A DNA stretch of 64,000 nt from JAGOPY01 sp964619555. Its GTDB lineage: Bacteria > Bacteroidota > Bacteroidia > Bacteroidales > JAGOPY01. The notes under the pieces were generated by a model that saw only the letters and a program-made list of their open reading frames with translations, made no database searches and was not told where the DNA came from. A program made the translations under genes and the position numbers. Positions 60,100 to 64,000 of the stretch are shown here, piece after piece. Position 1 is the first letter of the stretch. Each line of letters opens with the position of its first letter. The stretch spans positions 62,001-126,000 of the forward strand of contig CAZUDV010000002.1 in assembly GCA_964619555.1 (NCBI GenBank). Reading direction: 5' to 3'.

Positions 60100-62260
60100 A
60101 CCGGAAGACGATCCGGTCATCCCCGGCATCAACGGAAATAGCCGATTCATTGTCCAGTTGGCCTGAAAGGATCATTCTGGAAAGATCGTTGAGGATGTCC
60201 CTCTGAATGATCCTTTTAACCGGCCTGGCTCCGAACTGGGGATCATAACCTTTTTGGGCAATCAACCGGATAGCCTTACCGGTCATGGATATTTCAATGC
60301 CTGATTTCTGAAGTCTTTGCTGTAACTGATTGAACTGCAGCACTACAATTTGTTCTATTTCCTTTTCGGTCAGAGGTTTGAACATGATAATATCATCGAT
60401 CCGGTTCAGGAATTCCGGCCTGATGGTACTCTTCAACAGGTGAAACACTTCTTCACGGGATTGCTGCCAGAGGGATTCCCTGTTTTGTTCAGTCATATGG
60501 CCCAACCGCTCCTGGATCAACTGAGATCCGATGTTGGACGTCATGATGATGATCGTATTCTTGAAATTGGCAAAGCGGCCTTTGTTGTCGGTAAGCCGTC
60601 CATCGTCAAGTACCTGGAGGAGGATATTGAACACATCCGGATGGGCTTTTTCAATCTCATCGAGCAAGACAACCGAATAAGGCTTTCTTCTCACCGCTTC
60701 GGTAAGCTGGCCGCTTTCCTCATATCCCACGTACCCCGGAGGAGCCCCGATCAGACGCGAGACAGTATGCCTCTCCTGGTACTCAGACATGTCGATGCGC
60801 ACCATGGCATTTTCGTCATTGAACAGGAATTCCGCAAGGGCCTTGGCCAGTTCAGTCTTACCAACCCCAGTAGTCCCCAGGAAAATGAATGATCCGATCG
60901 GCCGTTTGGCGTCCTGTAGCCCGGCCCTGCTCCGTCTGATGGCATCGGACAGAGAGGCAATCGCTTCGTCCTGGCCAACCACCCGCTTATGCAGTTCGGC
61001 TTCCAGGTTCAGCAGTTTTTCACGCTCCCCCTGCAACATCCTGTTTACAGGAATACCGGTCCATTTGGATACGATCTCCGCTATTTCTTCTGCCCCTACC
61101 TCTTCATTGATCAGGGGTTTATCCCCCTGGATGGCAACCATTTGGTCCTTCAACGCTTCAAGTTCATTTTCAGCATCTTTTATTCTCCCGTAACGCAATT
61201 CCGCCACCTTGCCGAAATTGCCTTCCCTTTCCGCCTTTTCCGCTTCGAATTTATAGTTCTCAATATCGTTTTTCCGGCGCTGAATTTTCTCCACGATCTC
61301 CTTTTCGCTTTTCCATTGACGTTGAAACTGGTCACGCTGCTTGTTCAAAACAACGATCTCTTCACTTAACTGTTTCAGTTTCACTTCATCTTTATCCCTT
61401 TTGATCGCCTCCCGTTCAATTTCGAGCTGCCTGATCTTCCGTTCCACCACTTCCAGTTCTTCCGGGAGGGAATTGATCTCCAGCCGAAGCTTGGCTGCAG
61501 CTTCATCAATCAGGTCAATTGCTTTGTCCGGCAAGTATCTGTCAGTGATATAGCGCTGTGAAAGATCAACGGCAGCGACGATCGCTTCATCCTGTATCCG
61601 GACGTGATGATGGGTCTCGTATTTTTCTTTCAGACCCCTCAATATGGAGATAGATGCTTGTGTGTCAGGTTCATCAATCATTACAAGCTGAAACCGCCTT
61701 TCCAGGGCTTTGTCTTTTTCGAAAAATCGCTGGTATTCTTTCAGGGTTGTGGCCCCAATAGCACGAAGCTCGCCCCTGGCAAGGGCTGGTTTCAGGATAT
61801 TGGCCGCGTCCATCGCTCCTTCTCCGGCTCCTGCGCCCACCAGGGTATGGATCTCATCGATGAACAGGATGACTTCGCCATCCGATTCCACTACTTCTTT
61901 CACCACGCTTTTCAAACGCTCCTCAAATTCCCCCTTGTACTTTGCTCCGGCAATAAGGGCGCCCATATCCAGCGAGAAGACCAGCTTCGATTTAAGGTTT
62001 TCCGGCACATCCCCCTTGACAATACGATGGGCAAGCCCTTCTGCGATGGCTGTCTTACCCGTTCCCGGCTCACCGATCAGGATCGGGTTGTTTTTTGTTC
62101 TCCGGGAAAGTATGTGCAATACCCGTCGTATCTCATCGTCACGACCTATGACCGGGTCCAGTTTCCCCTGTTTTGCCAGGTCATTCAGATTACGGGCGTA
62201 CAAATCCAGGGACTGGTACCGGCCCCCTGAATCTCCTTTTATATTCTGATACTCATTCAT
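60083..62260 (-). CDS. clpB: ClpB-type AAA+ disaggregase lacking the N-terminal Clp_N domain
   Basis: 725-residue protein. AAA-1 (about 25-210) has GEPGTGKT at 63-70 and FIDEIHTLVG; the coiled-coil middle domain (about 280-400, with LEELEVVERKIRQLEIERE in part as EVVERKIRQLE) is the propeller of ClpB that binds DnaK; AAA-2 (about 440-725) has GTTGVGKTE and VLLDEIEKAHPDV. The C-terminal D2 small domain is intact. ClpB is normally about 860 residues; the first 145-150 residues (Clp_N repeats) are missing. The region before the ATG has a TGA 16 bases upstream in frame and looks non-coding, so this is not an annotation error. Confidence 0.93.
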   Translation of the reverse strand: MNEYQNIKGDSGGRYQSLDLYARNLNDLAKQGKLDPVIGRDDEIRRVLHILSRRTKNNPILIGEPGTGKTAIAEGLAHRIVKGDVPENLKSKLVFSLDMGALIAGAKYKGEFEERLKSVVKEVVESDGEVILFIDEIHTLVGAGAGEGAMDAANILKPALARGELRAIGATTLKEYQRFFEKDKALERRFQLVMIDEPDTQASISILRGLKEKYETHHHVRIQDEAIVAAVDLSQRYITDRYLPDKAIDLIDEAAAKLRLEINSLPEELEVVERKIRQLEIEREAIKRDKDEVKLKQLSEEIVVLNKQRDQFQRQWKSEKEIVEKIQRRKNDIENYKFEAEKAEREGNFGKVAELRYGRIKDAENELEALKDQMVAIQGDKPLINEEVGAEEIAEIVSKWTGIPVNRMLQGEREKLLNLEAELHKRVVGQDEAIASLSDAIRRSRAGLQDAKRPIGSFIFLGTTGVGKTELAKALAEFLFNDENAMVRIDMSEYQERHTVSRLIGAPPGYVGYEESGQLTEAVRRKPYSVVLLDEIEKAHPDVFNILLQVLDDGRLTDNKGRFANFKNTIIIMTSNIGSQLIQERLGHMTEQNRESLWQQSREEVFHLLKSTIRPEFLNRIDDIIMFKPLTEKEIEQIVVLQFNQLQQRLQKSGIEISMTGKAIRLIAQKGYDPQFGARPVKRIIQRDILNDLSRMILSGQLDNESAISVDAGDDRIVFRSKGAA

Positions 62261-62476
62261 TTCAAAAAAATTTAATCACCCAGGTTCATCAAATCACGTA
62301 CCAGCCGGAAATTTACCCTAAACCACGATATTTTGTCATTCTTTTTCCGAAAAGCAATGAAATCCCGTCAGTTCGGTTTTATTCACCAGGACAATAATTC
62401 AGGTTAAAAATCATTATTAGAGAATAAGGGTGTAATAAATGACAACAGCCGGGCATATGCCGATGAAAAAAAACCT

Positions 62477-62484
62477 TAATTTTG
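62477..62484 (+). promoter_or_regulatory. -7 box of the type B sorting-domain gene
   Basis: TAATTTTG, exact match, only 8 bases before the chosen ATG at 62493. It favours that start, with a very short or no leader, over the in-frame ATGs at 62439 and 62463. Confidence 0.5.
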
Positions 62485-62492
62485 CCCCTCTC

Positions 62493-63590
62493 ATGAAAAT
62501 CATTCAGTCATACGTTAAGAAGTTGAAGCATTTGGCCTCTATTTGCATTATGCTGGGCGCACTTCCCGTACAATCCCAGGTCGATTGCACGATTTTCTGC
62601 AATTTCGAAGGCGATACGAATGTTTTCCAGAATGATACGGTCGTCTGCTACAACCAGAATATTTATCTCTTTTCGGAATTTGCGGCAAATCTGAATTATT
62701 CCTGGGAACCGGGCGGGGAAACCGGCGTTATCATTACAAAACAGATCAAAGACACGACGACCTTTTATCTGACCGTATACAACGATGACAGTTCTTTTAT
62801 GTGCAGGGACAGCATCACTTTTGACATTTACCCAAAAATTCAGGTTGCTTTCGAGCAGATCAGCAAGGGTTGCCCGGATGAATGCAAGGCACAGGTAAAG
62901 GCCACAGCATCGGAAGGCATGCCTCCGTACCGTTATTTATGGAGCGCTGTGATGGCACCCAATGATTCTTCCCTTGCCCTGGGGCTTTGCACGGATGAAA
63001 CCTCCCATATCCTGGTCTATGATACCATGTGTGTGTTCGATACCAGTTTCCTGGCAGAAGGTTACAATTTACCGGAAATTACTGTTACCATGGTCCCGGA
63101 TTCTTTATACGAAACCAATCCCAAGGCAACTTTTTCCTTTGAAAATAACTCGGCAGATTCCATACCGCTTTCAAACTGGACCTGGGTATTTCCCGACAGT
63201 TCGAGCACTAATCTGCTGACTCCAGAATACGTATTCACGGAAACTGATTCCGTTTTGTTCATTTATGAAACGATTGACGGTTGCATCGACACCATGATCA
63301 TCGAGGTCACTGTCAAGGAATTCGAATTGCAGGTTTATAATGTATTTACCCCAAACGGAGACGGCATTAACGATTTCTATGAAATCCCGTATCTTGACCG
63401 GTACGTTTCCAATCAGCTCATTATTTTTAACCGTTGGGGCGAAAGGGTATTTGAAGCGAAGAATTACAATAATGACTGGGATGGGGGAAATTTACCGGAC
63501 GGAGTCTATTTTTACATTTTAAAATGCCAGGGATATTGGGATGAAGATGTATTCCGGGGTTCCGTATCCATCTACGGAAGTAATCACTAA
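62493..63590 (+). CDS. Secreted protein with T9SS type B (gliding motility-associated) C-terminal domain
   Basis: 365-residue secreted protein with an N-terminal basic-hydrophobic signal ending GALPVQSQ. Cys-containing beta-sandwich domains follow (CTIFCNFEGDTN; FDIYPKIQVAFEQISKG; PKD-like region ATFSFENNSAD). The C-terminal 90 residues are a CHU_C/type B sorting domain: VFTPNGDGINDFY, LIIFNRWGERVFEA, WDGGNLPDGVYFYILK. It should be exported by T9SS; type B domains do not need the usual attachment signal. Small for its class, with no catalytic domain seen. Together with the subtilase it shows that T9SS is in use. Confidence 0.88.
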   Translation: MKIIQSYVKKLKHLASICIMLGALPVQSQVDCTIFCNFEGDTNVFQNDTVVCYNQNIYLFSEFAANLNYSWEPGGETGVIITKQIKDTTTFYLTVYNDDSSFMCRDSITFDIYPKIQVAFEQISKGCPDECKAQVKATASEGMPPYRYLWSAVMAPNDSSLALGLCTDETSHILVYDTMCVFDTSFLAEGYNLPEITVTMVPDSLYETNPKATFSFENNSADSIPLSNWTWVFPDSSSTNLLTPEYVFTETDSVLFIYETIDGCIDTMIIEVTVKEFELQVYNVFTPNGDGINDFYEIPYLDRYVSNQLIIFNRWGERVFEAKNYNNDWDGGNLPDGVYFYILKCQGYWDEDVFRGSVSIYGSNH

Positions 63591-63616
63591 CTGATCTCTT
63601 GATGAATTGCCGAATG

Positions 63617-64000
63617 ATGAAGGTTATTAAGATACTCACGATTATAGCGTCAGTCATCCTTTTTGCCTGTTCGGGCAATACGGACCGGGTACCAGCATCC
63701 GTTGTCAATGTTCCCAACTCAGCCTCGGGGAGCACGACGGATGGCATCCCGAAATTTGAATTCATAAAGACCGAACATGATTTCGGGAAGGTCATCGAGG
63801 GCGAAAAGGTGACGTTTGCCTTCAAATTCAAAAATTCCGGAAATGCGGACCTGGTCATTGCCAACATCAGCGCGACTTGCGGGTGCACGGCTACCGAATA
63901 TCCCAGGACACCGGTTAAACCTGGTGAAGAGAACTTCATAAAGGTGACTTTCGACAGCGCCGGGAAGGAAGGTTTCCAGCACAAAACCATCACCATTGCG
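63617..64000 (+). CDS. DUF1573 family lipoprotein (3' end outside the window)
   Basis: The frame runs from ATG 63617 to the right edge without a stop (128 codons visible). Residues 1-18 are a lipoprotein signal with lipobox LFAC (Cys18). A Ser/Thr/Pro-rich tether precedes a DUF1573 domain: IKTEHDFGKVIEGEKVTFAF, FKNSGNADLVIANIS, ATCGCTATEYP, PVKPGEENFIKVTF. This Ig-like/MSP family is common in Bacteroidota and has no known role. Alternative in-frame starts at 63602 and 63614 exist; 63617 gives the best signal peptide. Confidence 0.88.
   Translation, partial: MKVIKILTIIASVILFACSGNTDRVPASVVNVPNSASGSTTDGIPKFEFIKTEHDFGKVIEGEKVTFAFKFKNSGNADLVIANISATCGCTATEYPRTPVKPGEENFIKVTFDSAGKEGFQHKTITIA

Noticed and set aside
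62261..62476. Possible Clp_N coding remnant upstream of clpB
   Set aside because: The in-frame sequence hits a TGA 16 bases before the ATG, and no Clp_N-like residues appear in any minus-strand frame up to the next promoter.

Overview
The window is a chromosome segment from a member of the Bacteroidota, probably class Bacteroidia (the class is inference). The sequence shows many exact TAnnTTTG promoter -7 boxes, two proteins with type IX secretion (T9SS) sorting domains (one type A, one type B), a PorE-like TPR/PD40/OmpA protein, GldI, DUF4294 and DUF5723 proteins, and lipoproteins with short lipoboxes. Nothing indicates a prophage, integrated plasmid, CRISPR array or complete insertion sequence. 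The segment is mostly core and metabolic genes, and the interest lies in unusual versions of familiar genes.

Layout. 1-7 kb: end of an endonuclease/exonuclease/phosphatase gene, uvrB, cysQ, a MITE-like palindromic element, a triple-FKBP lipoprotein, gldI, nrnA, divergent ndk, and an XRE regulator with four palindromic operator-like sites upstream. 7-16.6 kb: T9SS-exported subtilase, trmD-rplS followed by a yidD with no ordinary start codon, queD, two thioredoxin-fold proteins, CoA-binding protein, TIGR02757 protein, MFS transporter, glutathione peroxidase and a flavoreductase-rubredoxin fusion. 16.6-21.7 kb (minus strand): ffh-folD-queE-PorE-like gene set behind tRNA-His. 21.8-26 kb: a lone DppC-type permease and two tandem DUF5723 paralogues.

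26.2-30 kb: tRNA-Leu, then tig-clpP-clpX-DUF4294; the trigger factor has lost its PPIase domain. 30-34.2 kb: sugar transferase with a lipoprotein, Gfo/Idh/MocA oxidoreductase, pcm. 34.3-39.3 kb: a lipoprotein and aromatic amino acid degradation genes (aromatic amino acid hydroxylase, flavin reductase-like protein, fumarylacetoacetase). 39.4-47.9 kb: CCA-type nucleotidyltransferase, membrane AraC regulator, lipoate ligase, DUF1338 (HglS-like) enzyme, a 980-residue D-2-hydroxyglutarate-dehydrogenase-like flavoprotein, and RNase Z. 48-54.5 kb: ribosomal protein S1 and, divergently, a KimA-like potassium transporter, a small protein and a KdpD/KdpE-like two-component system. 54.5-64 kb: YchF, WG-repeat protein, M1 peptidase, an outer-membrane barrel, a ClpB lacking the N-domain, a T9SS type B protein and the start of a DUF1573 lipoprotein.

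Themes. Proteostasis is heavily represented: ClpP, ClpX, an N-domain-less ClpB, a PPIase-less trigger factor, and two FKBP lipoproteins carrying four FKBP-like domains. Two catabolic modules can be read: phenylalanine/tyrosine breakdown, and a proposed 2-oxoadipate to D-2-hydroxyglutarate to 2-oxoglutarate route. No single wholly new system stands out. The best candidates for follow-up are the PPIase-less trigger factor, the noncanonical yidD start, the XRE operators that contain the promoter motif, the KimA/KdpDE pairing and the MITE-like element.
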